A stretch of 64,000 nucleotides of DNA from Firmicutes bacterium UBA4845 (lineage in GTDB: Bacteria > Bacillota > Clostridia > Tissierellales > Sedimentibacteraceae), in contig DHER01000075.1 of the NCBI GenBank assembly GCA_002399975.1, positions 62,001 to 126,000 of the forward strand. The letters are read 5' to 3'. Below are positions 6,565-14,431 of the stretch, one piece after another; positions within the stretch are counted from its first letter, which is position 1; every line of letters begins with the position of its first letter. The position numbers were made by a program, and so were the translations under genes. The notes beneath the pieces are model-generated. The model was not told where the DNA came from, did no database searches, and saw nothing but the letters and a program-made list of their open reading frames with translations.

Positions 6565-7998
6565 ATGGAAACGTTAAAATTAATAGAAGAAATACTTGAA
6601 AAGAAAAAAGATAAAATAATTGATGTCAGCAATAAAATATGGGAGTTTGCGGAGCTTCCATATAATGAATACAAGTCATACGGCCTTCTGACAAAGGCTC
6701 TGGAAGATGAAGGCTTTGTAATAAAAAGAAATGTGGCGGATATACCTACTTCCTTTACAGCAAGTTTCGGAAACAGCGGACCGATGTTCGGCTTCTTAGG
6801 CGAATACGATGCTCTTGATAAATTGAGCCAGGTGGCAGGATGTTCCCGGAAAAATCCTGTTGAAGAAGGTAAGCCCGGTCACGGATGCGGTCACAATGCC
6901 TTGGGTGCAGGCTCTCTTGGAGCCGCATTGGTTATGAAGGAATATTTAACTGCTAATAAACTGAACGGAACTGTTATTTTCTTCGGTTGCCCTGCAGAAG
7001 AAGGCGCAGGCTCAAAGCAATTTATGGCAAGAGCAGGAGCATTCGATAATGTGGATTTTGTCTATACGTGGCATCCGTCCACAATTAATCAGGTGCAATC
7101 CGTAAGATCCGTTGCAATCATGGGAGCCAATTTTGAATTCAAGGGGTTAGCTTCTCACGCAGGGGGTGCTCCTCACCTGGGCAGAAGTGCTCTCGATGCC
7201 ACAGAACTCATGAGCGTGGGTGTAAATTATTTAAGAGAACACATGATTGATCAGGCTCGTATACATTATGCTTATGTAGATGCAGGCGGAGTTTCACCCA
7301 ATGTTGTGCAGGACAGAACCCTGATAAAATATGAGGTTCGCTCTCCCAAGGTATCACAACTCAAGGAATTGTTTGAAAGAGTTGTAAATGTAGCAAAGGG
7401 TGCTGCTCTTATGACAGACACAAAGGTAGAATATGAAATAACCATGGCATTCTCCGATTACATACCCAATGCAGCATTAGCAGAGGTTGCCGATGAAGCA
7501 TTCAGAGAAGTTGGTGCACCTAAATGGGATGAAAAGGACTACAAATTAGCCCAAGAATTTATGCTCAGCTATAATAGTTCAACTATAGAGTCCATAAAAG
7601 AATATATAAAAGAAGAATACGGTGAAGAACATCTGAGTGAAATATGGGATAAGCCTCTTGATTCAGAAGTTCATCCATATGAAAACAGCATTAAATACAC
7701 ATCGGGTTCCACAGATGTGGGAGATATATGCTATGCCGTGCCAACCATTAATTTCAATGTTGCAACTGCCTGCATAGGTAATGTGGGACACACATGGCAA
7801 ATGACGGGACAATCCAGAAGCAGCATTTCATCCAAGGGGATTCTTACAGCCGTAAAGATTATGGCATTATCTGCAGTTAAGACGATGAATAACCCCGAAG
7901 CAATAAGAAAAGCCAAGGATATTGTTCTGAAACAGAACGGCGGAGCATACCAGTGCCCCCTGCCGGATAGCGTAAAACCACCAATAGGGAAATATTGA
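6565..7998 (+). CDS. M20 family amidohydrolase, AbgB-like
   Basis: Metal-dependent M20 hydrolase of the p-aminobenzoyl-glutamate hydrolase subunit B (AbgB) type, 477 residues. Metal-ligand motifs are visible: GHGCGHNALGAGS (about residues 109-121), PAEEGAGSK (about 146-154) and WHPST. The dimerisation domain follows a GLASHAGGAPH motif. Near the C-terminus, GHTWQMTGQSRSS matches the family. It is the last gene of the T-box-controlled operon, so it probably cleaves an N-acyl amino acid or small peptide brought in or recycled with the transporter. With a histidine transporter, a His-containing dipeptide or acyl-histidine is conceivable, but the substrate is not readable. An intrinsic terminator follows. 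Confidence 0.85.
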   Translation: METLKLIEEILEKKKDKIIDVSNKIWEFAELPYNEYKSYGLLTKALEDEGFVIKRNVADIPTSFTASFGNSGPMFGFLGEYDALDKLSQVAGCSRKNPVEEGKPGHGCGHNALGAGSLGAALVMKEYLTANKLNGTVIFFGCPAEEGAGSKQFMARAGAFDNVDFVYTWHPSTINQVQSVRSVAIMGANFEFKGLASHAGGAPHLGRSALDATELMSVGVNYLREHMIDQARIHYAYVDAGGVSPNVVQDRTLIKYEVRSPKVSQLKELFERVVNVAKGAALMTDTKVEYEITMAFSDYIPNAALAEVADEAFREVGAPKWDEKDYKLAQEFMLSYNSSTIESIKEYIKEEYGEEHLSEIWDKPLDSEVHPYENSIKYTSGSTDVGDICYAVPTINFNVATACIGNVGHTWQMTGQSRSSISSKGILTAVKIMALSAVKTMNNPEAIRKAKDIVLKQNGGAYQCPLPDSVKPPIGKY

Positions 7999-8030
7999 AT
8001 TTTTTAGTATAATTATCATAAGTTGTGGAG

Positions 8031-8078
8031 AGCACCCCCTGATTCACAGTTATCTTTTATGGGGATGCTTTTTCTTTC
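8031..8078 (+). terminator. Terminator of the transporter/hydrolase operon
   Basis: AGCACCCC pairs with GGGGATGCT (one bulged A) around a loop of about 22 bases. TTTTTCTTT follows on the + strand, about 30 bases after the hydrolase stop. Confidence 0.65.
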
Positions 8079-8100
8079 CCCTTTTATGTCATTATACTCG

Positions 8101-8241
8101 GATTCCTATGGGCATCATTCCCGTCAGTTTTTGGTGTCAAGGCTGCCGGAGCACTCCTCTATAAAAACAACCGAAGTTTATCTGCACGTGCTTGGAGACA
8201 CCAAAGCAGAATCACTATCGGTTTTGGATAATATTTTTTAA
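8101..8241 (+). pseudogene. Tyrosine recombinase (integrase) C-terminal remnant
   Basis: The only recognisable part is the last ~30 residues of a phage-type integrase: HSSIKTTEVYLHVLGDTK, with the catalytic tyrosine in TEVYLHV, then a short tail and stop. The residues before it look scrambled compared with the usual R-H-x-x-R region, and the catalytic domain upstream is missing. The open frame reaches back to 8023, but that part is terminator DNA. The stop is about 50 bases from the 3' end of the tRNA-Glu gene, where an integrase of a tRNA-integrated element would lie. Confidence 0.7.
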
Positions 8242-8291
8242 GTTGGCGAATATTTGATTTTTAAACTTTTTAAGTGCTGTAACCCTTGAAA

Positions 8292-8329
8292 AATAACCCA
8301 TAGGGGAGTCGAACCCCTGATTCCACCGT
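8292..8329 (-). repeat. tRNA-Glu 3' half, partner of the direct repeat at 3691-3728
   Basis: This segment of the tRNA gene (anticodon loop to discriminator, plus two bases) recurs at 3691-3728 with three mismatches and in the same orientation. It could be the attachment core used by the lost integrase. Confidence 0.55.
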
Positions 8330-8365
8330 GAGAGGGTGGCGTCTTAACCACTTGACCAATGAGTC
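8294..8365 (-). tRNA. tRNA-Glu (anticodon CTC)
   Basis: A full cloverleaf can be drawn on the minus strand. The acceptor GACTCAT/ATGGGTT has two G-U pairs and the discriminator is A. The D arm is GTC/GAC. The anticodon stem CCACC/GGTGG has loop CTCTCAC with anticodon CTC. The T arm AGGGG/CCCCT has loop TTCGACT. Length is 72 nt. CCA is not encoded. Confidence 0.95.
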
Positions 8366-8444
8366 TTAACAATTGACTTATTAATTATATACTTCTTTTT
8401 TTGTTTTGTCCATACCCAATTTTTTCAATTGTAAAATTAAAAAT

Positions 8445-8660
8445 TTGCTTAAGGACCTCAGCGCTTTAATGACTACTACGGTACAGAATATGGAGTACAC
8501 CATACAGGTACTAAAAGAAAAAACTCCTCATGTTAAAATCATGGTAGGTGGAGCGGTTCTAACTTCCGGCTATGCGGCAAAAATCGGAGCCAATTACTAC
8601 TCCAAAGACGCCAGAGGAGCGGTAGATATTGCTAAAAATTTTTTTAAAGTCTCTGAATAA
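8445..8660 (+). pseudogene. Truncated corrinoid (B12-binding) protein fragment
   Basis: About 70 residues match the C-terminal half of a cobalamin-binding domain of the MetH/corrinoid methyltransferase type: LSALMTTTVQNMEYTI, then VKIMVGGAVLTSGYAAKIGANYYSKDARGAVDIAKNFF. The N-terminal helical domain and the DxHxxG cobalamin ligand motif are absent, and there is no promoter or Shine-Dalgarno ahead of it. The break lies about 80 bases from the 5' end of the tRNA-Glu gene, so it is best read as a gene broken by a rearrangement at the tRNA. Confidence 0.7.
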
Positions 8661-8684
8661 AAAAATTAGATTGTATAATAAGAA

Positions 8685-8712
8685 AGCTGCCACACAAATT
8701 TATGCGACAGCT
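8685..8712 (-). terminator. Terminator downstream of the chemoreceptor gene
   Basis: On the minus strand AGCTGTCGCA pairs with TGTGGCAGCT (two G-U pairs) and is followed by the T-rich TTCTTATT. It lies about 110 bases past the receptor stop. Confidence 0.55.
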
Positions 8713-8823
8713 AGGCACAACTTTAGATATTCGACTTGTCTACTTGACAAGGGTCATATTACATACCAAGTGTATTTTACTTTTCTTATATTTCTTTATA
8801 CAATCATTATTTATTCTCTTCAT

Positions 8824-10896
8824 TTAAACATTTGACGAATTATTTGCAAGTTCCTTCAATTTTATATCCTTAACCATTTCCCTCAGCATCTGAGCCTGAC
8901 TGCTTAACTCCTCGCTTGCTGCCGCACTTTCTTCTGATGTAGCAGAATTTGTCTGCACCACTGCTGATATCTGATCAATTCCCGAAGAAACCTGTGCCGC
9001 TGCAGCTGACTGCTGCTCAGTTGCCTTTGCTATTTCTTCAATCATACTTACCGAAATACCTGACCTCTCCACAATTACATCCAGTGAATCCTTGGTCATA
9101 GCTGCAATTTTGGTTCCCTTGTTTACAGATTGAAGTGAACCTTCTATAAGCTCTGTAGTATTTTTTGCTGCTGTGGAGCTTTTTGAAGCAAGATTCTTTA
9201 CTTCATCCGCAACAACTGCAAATCCCTTTCCGGCTGTACCCGCTCTCGCCGCTTCCACGGCTGCATTAAGCGCAAGAATATTTGTCTGGAAAGCAATATC
9301 ATCAATGACTTTTATTATTTTTGAGATTTCTTTAAAAGCATCGTTAATTTCAGAAATCGCATCATTCATTTCCATAACATGTCTGCTGCCATCCTTAACT
9401 GCCTCTTGTGCTTCCAAAGACGCTTTTTCAGCTTTTTCAGAACTTTTAGAATTTTTAGTTGTACGTTCAGATATTTTACTTATTTCAGCTGCCAGCTCCT
9501 CTACTGAGCTTGCCTGCTCTGTCGATCCCTGTGAAAGGGTCTGTGCCGCTGCTGCTACCTGTTCTGAGCCGCTTGCTATCTGCTCCGCACTTTCACTTAT
9601 CTGTCTCATCTGAATATTATTATGATCAATAAGTTTAGATATTGAATGTTCTATCGGATAAAAATCACCCAGATAATCTATTGTAACTGAAGTCGTCATA
9701 TCTCCATGCTCAATAGACCCTAAATGATATGAAATATCACCTATAACTTCTTTCAGCATAGTGACAGTTTTCGCAAGGGAATCAAGGAGTACTCCTGTTT
9801 CATCGTTGCTCTTAGCCTCAGGAATATCAGAATGCAGATCCCCTTGAGAAAGAGTTTTAAGCCTATCCGCACAAGCTGTAACAGGATATGCGATTTTTTT
9901 TGCTACAGAGGTTCCAATAACCACCGCAACAACTATCCCTAAAACCACAAACACTGCCGTGAACAAGATGCTGAAAATTGTATTACCCATATAATTAGAT
10001 AATTCTGAATTTACTAAAATTCCCCAGCCGTCAGTATCATTAACAGGAGCATATGTTAGAAGCTTTTTATTGCCATTCATTTTATAGCTCCCAAAATTAA
10101 CCTCCCTATTTAACATCTTTGCTTCAATTTCTGCCAATTTTTTATAATTTTTGTCCGTTGATGCTACATTTTGAACATTTTCTCTGTTCAGTACCCTATC
10201 ATATTCCTTATGAGCCACTGTATTTCCGTCTTTGTCAATTATAAAAGCTAAACCGCCTTCACCTATTTCTATGCCCGAAACATATTCAGACAGTACAATG
10301 CCATCAACTTTGATTACTACGGCTCCTACTACATGTGAATTATACTCACCGTTTTCCCATAAAGGAGCGGATATTATAAAATACATTTCACCGTTATCTT
10401 TGTAAATGGGGTTTGACAAAAAATCCTTACCTGAAACAGCAGCTTTAAAATAATCCTCAGCTGAAACATCAACACCTTTTTTGCTTTTGGTAGTAGTCCC
10501 TTTTCCTGTTTTATCAACCATATATGCATCAAGATAACCATTTTGATCTATTTTCTGCTGAAAAATCCTTTCCTTCTCCTGAGGGCTGACTTCTGTATCA
10601 GCTAATTGTTTCATTTGTCCCAAATCAACAGCTGAGTTCTGAAGCTCAATAAGCATATTGGCCACTGAACCAGATACCACATCTGCAACACCGGTCAATG
10701 TTTTTTCCAAAGTATCTACTGCAGTTTCATAATTCAGATAAGATGTAACACAACCTAATATTACTAAAAAAACAGATACTATGGATATAATGCTGAATAA
10801 TATCTTATCTTTTATATTTTTTACTTTCACTGTACTCTTTGTACCCCTTATACTTCTTATTTTGTTTCCTATATCTTGTTTTTGGATAAATTTCAT
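8824..10896 (-). CDS. Methyl-accepting chemotaxis protein, extracellular Cache-type sensor
   Basis: Membrane chemoreceptor of 690 residues. Order: a basic N-terminus; TM1 at about 31-52; an extracellular sensor of about 240 residues resembling a dCache domain (it contains DKTGKGTTTKSKKGVDVSAEDYF and YAPVNDTDGWGILVNSE); TM2 at about 305-330; HAMP; then the long coiled-coil signalling domain. Its hairpin tip contains DIAFQTNILALNAAVEAARAG, the CheA/CheW contact. AGAGGA precedes the ATG. The ligand is unknown. It lies directly downstream of the flagellin gene, beyond the flagellin terminator, and no separate sigma-28 box was found, so it may depend on read-through. Confidence 0.93.
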   Translation of the reverse strand: MKFIQKQDIGNKIRSIRGTKSTVKVKNIKDKILFSIISIVSVFLVILGCVTSYLNYETAVDTLEKTLTGVADVVSGSVANMLIELQNSAVDLGQMKQLADTEVSPQEKERIFQQKIDQNGYLDAYMVDKTGKGTTTKSKKGVDVSAEDYFKAAVSGKDFLSNPIYKDNGEMYFIISAPLWENGEYNSHVVGAVVIKVDGIVLSEYVSGIEIGEGGLAFIIDKDGNTVAHKEYDRVLNRENVQNVASTDKNYKKLAEIEAKMLNREVNFGSYKMNGNKKLLTYAPVNDTDGWGILVNSELSNYMGNTIFSILFTAVFVVLGIVVAVVIGTSVAKKIAYPVTACADRLKTLSQGDLHSDIPEAKSNDETGVLLDSLAKTVTMLKEVIGDISYHLGSIEHGDMTTSVTIDYLGDFYPIEHSISKLIDHNNIQMRQISESAEQIASGSEQVAAAAQTLSQGSTEQASSVEELAAEISKISERTTKNSKSSEKAEKASLEAQEAVKDGSRHVMEMNDAISEINDAFKEISKIIKVIDDIAFQTNILALNAAVEAARAGTAGKGFAVVADEVKNLASKSSTAAKNTTELIEGSLQSVNKGTKIAAMTKDSLDVIVERSGISVSMIEEIAKATEQQSAAAAQVSSGIDQISAVVQTNSATSEESAAASEELSSQAQMLREMVKDIKLKELANNSSNV

Positions 10897-10950
10897 TCTA
10901 TCGTCCTCTAGTAAATAATTTTACATCAACAATTTTAAAGTTTCTTCACT

Positions 10951-10976
10951 TAAAAAAGTGCAGCCAAAGCTGCACC
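10951..10976 (-). terminator. Flagellin terminator
   Basis: GTGCAGC and GCTGCAC form a perfect 7-bp stem with a four-base loop, followed on the minus strand by six T, about 20 bases after the flagellin stop. Confidence 0.88.
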
Positions 10977-10997
10977 TTTGTTGAATTAGGCATATAA

Positions 10998-11825
10998 TTA
11001 CTGTAATAACTGTAATACACCTTGTGGCTGCATATTAGCCTGAGCCAGCATAGCTTGAGCAGCCTGAGTAAGAATGTTGTTCTTAGTATATGTCATCATC
11101 TCTTTAGCCATGTCAACGTCTCTGATACGAGATTCAGCAGCTGTCAAGTTTTCTGAAGTTACGTTCAAGTTGTTGATAGTGTGTTCAAGTCTGTTCTGAA
11201 CAGCACCCATGTTAGCACGTTCATCTGAAACTGATTTAATAGCTGCATCAATTGTCTCGATTGCTTCACTTGCTTTACTTCTGTCTGCTAATGAAACATC
11301 AATTACTCCTATTGAATCAGCACTCATGTTAGCGAATGTTACAGTTAATTCCTGCTCTTTATTTGCTCCTATTTGAAGAGTAAATGCTCCATTAGTGGTT
11401 GCTCCGCCTTTTCCATTAAGCAATTTTTGTGTGTTAAATTCTGTATCTTTTGATATTCTGTCGATTTCAGCTATAAGTGCCTGGTTTTCTTTCTCAAGTT
11501 CACCTCTGTCAATTCCAGTGTTAGTATCACTTGCAGATTGAACAGCCAATTCTCTCATTCTCTGTAAAATAGCATGTGTTTCATTTAGTCCGCCTTCTGC
11601 TGTTTGAATCATTGATATTCCATCATCAGCATTTTTAGCAGCCATGTCAAGACCTCTTATCTGGCTTCTCATTTTTTCAGAAATAGCCAATCCTGCAGCA
11701 TCATCACCAGCTCTGTTGATTCTGTAACCCGATGATAGCTTTTCTATGTTCTTTCCAGTGTTAGTGTTGTTCATTCCCAATTGTCTCAAGGAATTTAATG
11801 CGTTAATGTTGTGTTGAATTCTCAT
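10998..11825 (-). CDS. hag: Flagellin
   Basis: Filament subunit of 275 residues. The N-terminal D0/D1 part (MRIQHNINALNSLRQLG, then SSGYRINRAGDDAAGLAISE) and the C-terminal coiled D1/D0 part (SRIRDVDMAKEMM, ILTQAAQAMLAQAN) are both complete. The middle is very short, about 60 residues, so the filament surface domain D2/D3 is nearly absent. The conserved end MLAQANMQPQGVLQLLQ is present. The Shine-Dalgarno GGAGG lies inside a full CsrA consensus. A sigma-28-like promoter lies about 100 bases upstream, and a glycosyltransferase gene is immediately upstream. Flagellin is exported with FliS and sensed by FliW, both encoded in this window. Confidence 0.97.
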   Translation of the reverse strand: MRIQHNINALNSLRQLGMNNTNTGKNIEKLSSGYRINRAGDDAAGLAISEKMRSQIRGLDMAAKNADDGISMIQTAEGGLNETHAILQRMRELAVQSASDTNTGIDRGELEKENQALIAEIDRISKDTEFNTQKLLNGKGGATTNGAFTLQIGANKEQELTVTFANMSADSIGVIDVSLADRSKASEAIETIDAAIKSVSDERANMGAVQNRLEHTINNLNVTSENLTAAESRIRDVDMAKEMMTYTKNNILTQAAQAMLAQANMQPQGVLQLLQ

Positions 11826-11830
11826 TTTTT

Positions 11831-11860
11831 ACCTCCGTGTAATTTGTCGGGATCCTTCCC
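11831..11860 (-). promoter_or_regulatory. Two CsrA-binding sites in the flagellin leader
   Basis: The Shine-Dalgarno region reads ACACGGAGGT (11831-11840), a perfect match to the CsrA consensus ACANGGANGU. Nine bases upstream, GGGAAGGATCCC (11849-11860) can form a small hairpin with GGA in its loop, the preferred CsrA presentation. Two such sites match the arrangement known in the Bacillus subtilis hag leader. csrA and fliW are at 61148-61848. Confidence 0.8.
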
Positions 11861-11929
11861 TGTTTTAATTTTTGAATAATATTTCCGGCATCGGGCCCTG
11901 CAGCCGAAAATATTTTCTTTACAAAATAT

Positions 11930-11956
11930 ATATCGTAATATTTTTTAAAAAGTTTA
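11930..11956 (-). promoter_or_regulatory. Sigma-28-type promoter of flagellin
   Basis: TAAACTTT (11949-11956), 11 bases, then TACGATAT (11930-11937) on the minus strand; consensus TAAAGTTT-N11-GCCGATAA. The transcript would carry a ~100-nt leader with an AATATTTTCGGC/GCCGGAAATATT hairpin and the two CsrA sites. Confidence 0.72.
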
Positions 11957-11978
11957 GCCCTTTTTCATTTTTTAAAAG

Positions 11979-13268
11979 TTATTTTTCTATAGCTTTAAGC
12001 TCTTCTCGTGTTAAAAGATTCATATAAAGATCAGTAAGCTTTTTGCTGTTGTTTTGTTCACTTGCCTTCAATAAATAAAGCTTATCCTTGAATATGTCAT
12101 AACTATAAATCTTTTTAAAAAATTCGAAAATACTTTCTTCCTTTTCTCCAGACAAAAACGTATTTATCAATACTCTAAGAATCTGATAATTATATTTATC
12201 TACCTTGAGAACAACAGCACAAAGCTCAACAACCCGCAGTTTATTATCTGCCAGAATATATGCCTGAATAAGAGCTGTATACACATCCTCTATATTTGCC
12301 ACAGCATTGCTTTCTATAATCATTTTATAGCTTTCACAAAGTTTGATGCATTTTTCCAGACACACTATAGCTTCATCAGCTTCATTTTCTCTTAGTAAAG
12401 CAAGTCCCATTATATAGTAATAATCTGGATATTCTGGATATTCTGTAATTGCCTTACTAAATTCTTTTTTTACATCTGAGGCAGGTGCTGACATACTGTG
12501 CATACTGCGCAATATATTTCGATAAATAAGTGGATAATGAGATTCTATATCATCTTTCTTTTTATACACAAGAGCTTCATAGGCCGATTTTATTGCATCC
12601 TCATGTTTTCCCAACCTGAAGTATTCATTTGACAAATAATAATACATCTTTGAATCCCCAGGACTTTCATCAATAGACGATTTTATCATGTGTATATTTC
12701 TTTCAATTTTGCTTTTTTCTTCAACTACGCCTTTGTCATATCCTGTATGATATATTACAATATCATTTCCTGCATCCCCTATAGTAAGTTTACCTTTACT
12801 CCTGCATAAATTATTCAATGCCTCATGAATTCTGTTTTTATATCTCAAATATTTTTTATTTTTGAATATTCGTGGGCTTATGTTATTTACAATTCCTATT
12901 GGATTATTATTCTTATCTATATTAAACATTTGACACATAATACCGTCAACATTCTTATCCTTAACCCAAATCTTCATATACCTTTTAAGCCTTAGAACTG
13001 AATCCTCTGAAAAATACTCATCACAGTCAAGGAATATTATCCAATCTCCCTTTGCTTTACCTATGGCATAATTACGTGCAGCACTGAAATCATCCACCCA
13101 GTTAAAATGGAACACTTTAGCTCCCATCTTTTCAGCTATTTCCACAGTTCTGTCTGTTGAACCTGTATCGACCACTATCTGCTCATTCACAACAGATTTA
13201 AGATGCCCCAGACAATGTTCTATGTTTTCTTCTTCATTTTTTACAATTAAACATTGTGATATGTACAT
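11979..13268 (-). CDS. Family 2 glycosyltransferase with TPR-like C-terminus
   Basis: Cytoplasmic glycosyltransferase of 429 residues. The GT-A domain spans about residues 1-230 with CLIVKNEEENIEHCLGH, the nucleotide-binding VDTGSTDRT, and the metal-binding segment FLDCDEYF. The C-terminal half is helical with TPR-like repeats (for example SKMYYYLSNEYFRLGKHEDAI). This layout is common in enzymes that start glycan chains on proteins, including clostridial flagellin glycosyltransferases encoded beside the flagellin gene. It is the last gene of the operon that begins at 21083, and it sits immediately upstream of flagellin. Direct attachment of sugar to flagellin Ser/Thr is the likely role, but this is inferred from position. 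Confidence 0.85.
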   Translation of the reverse strand: MYISQCLIVKNEEENIEHCLGHLKSVVNEQIVVDTGSTDRTVEIAEKMGAKVFHFNWVDDFSAARNYAIGKAKGDWIIFLDCDEYFSEDSVLRLKRYMKIWVKDKNVDGIMCQMFNIDKNNNPIGIVNNISPRIFKNKKYLRYKNRIHEALNNLCRSKGKLTIGDAGNDIVIYHTGYDKGVVEEKSKIERNIHMIKSSIDESPGDSKMYYYLSNEYFRLGKHEDAIKSAYEALVYKKKDDIESHYPLIYRNILRSMHSMSAPASDVKKEFSKAITEYPEYPDYYYIMGLALLRENEADEAIVCLEKCIKLCESYKMIIESNAVANIEDVYTALIQAYILADNKLRVVELCAVVLKVDKYNYQILRVLINTFLSGEKEESIFEFFKKIYSYDIFKDKLYLLKASEQNNSKKLTDLYMNLLTREELKAIEK

Positions 13269-13290
13269 AATCAGTCTCCAATCTAAAATT

Positions 13291-14430
13291 TTATCTTAAA
13301 ACATCAATTATTTCACAATTTCGAGAGTTTTCCACATAGGTTTCAATGTTTTTTTCAAGCTTATCTGAAAGTATCTTTTCATCCTTAATAAGACTTCTAA
13401 ACATTGTACAAAGGCTGAATCCGTTGACAAATTTGTCAAGTCCAATGACATAATCACCGACACCCAAATCATGTCCGATGCCTGCTGCCTTTACAGAATA
13501 TCCAATAGCAATACATGGTATCCCTGATGAATATGCAGCTATAGTAGCATGAGTACGAGAAAACACACCAAGTCTGCATTTGGATATGACATATTTGTAC
13601 TGCGACGCACTTAGCTTATCTGAAATCAAACAAATTCTGTTGCTGCTAAACTTGCCATATACTTTATTCAATAAGGTATAGTCATTATCCATGCTCATGA
13701 CAACATGAGGAATCAATGCAACATTCATATCTGTATTTTCAATTATATACTCAATTAAGGTCGTTACATTTTCAAGGATTATGCCCTGTTTTTTTTCTCT
13801 CCTTACTACCAATGGGCTTAGGTTTATACCCACTGTATTATGCTCGATGAAATTGTTTGGTAAAGCGGTTTGCATAGAATTTAAGGCAAATGCTACATCT
13901 GAACATGGTACAACATTATTAAGCCCATGTGCTTTAAGACTGTTGTATGTTATACTTTCCCTTGCAGTTATAGCATGATGTGTCCTTAAGGTATCTATCA
14001 TTTCATTATCCATCATTGAAGGTTCAATAGAACAGCTCCACAAAATGCTTTTTGCACCTGCTTCTATTGCTCTTTCATGGATAACCTTCCACTTTCTCCA
14101 ATTATCATAGCAGTAATTATCTCCTCCTACGGACAGGCACACCGTATTTTTATCAATTTTATCAATTGTGGATTTATATATATCCTTATCGTATTTTCCT
14201 TTTTCCTGTGAGGATTTATCAAGTACGACGTAGTACATATCTCTCTCACAATACTCATCAACATCAATTCCAAATTCTATATCCTGTTCTTTAAAATGGG
14301 TGGAAAGAATTATATAACTATAAGGATAATTCTTTTTTATTATTTCAATTGTGCTCCTTATAATAGCCTCTGCACCGTGATTATATGAACCTCCATGCCC
14401 GTAAAGCAAAAATTTTTTATTTTCATTCAT
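13291..14430 (-). CDS. Polysaccharide pyruvyl transferase family protein
   Basis: A 379-residue member of the polysaccharide pyruvyl transferase family. The N-terminus LLYGHGGSYNHGAEAIIRS is the usual glycine/asparagine-rich opening. SVGGDNYCYDNW and CLGVFSRTHATIAAYSSGIPC (the R-x-H segment) are the conserved core and acceptor-side motifs. Such enzymes place pyruvate ketals on sugars, or in some lineages act on other phospho-sugar acceptors. The gene lies 22 bases upstream of the glycosyltransferase at 11979 and one base after the one at 14432, so it belongs to the same operon. It often co-occurs with the F420H2-dehydrogenase-type protein found at 17628. Confidence 0.85.
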   Translation of the reverse strand: MNENKKFLLYGHGGSYNHGAEAIIRSTIEIIKKNYPYSYIILSTHFKEQDIEFGIDVDEYCERDMYYVVLDKSSQEKGKYDKDIYKSTIDKIDKNTVCLSVGGDNYCYDNWRKWKVIHERAIEAGAKSILWSCSIEPSMMDNEMIDTLRTHHAITARESITYNSLKAHGLNNVVPCSDVAFALNSMQTALPNNFIEHNTVGINLSPLVVRREKKQGIILENVTTLIEYIIENTDMNVALIPHVVMSMDNDYTLLNKVYGKFSSNRICLISDKLSASQYKYVISKCRLGVFSRTHATIAAYSSGIPCIAIGYSVKAAGIGHDLGVGDYVIGLDKFVNGFSLCTMFRSLIKDEKILSDKLEKNIETYVENSRNCEIIDVLR

Positions 14431-14431
14431 A

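Noticed and set aside
8023..8241. An open frame of 72 residues read as a complete gene
   Set aside because: Its first third lies in the operon terminator, and only the last ~30 residues resemble an integrase C-terminus. Treated as a pseudogene remnant.
8629..8835. A 68-residue open frame after the corrinoid fragment
   Set aside because: It spans a terminator-like hairpin, has no ribosome-binding site and no recognisable similarity.
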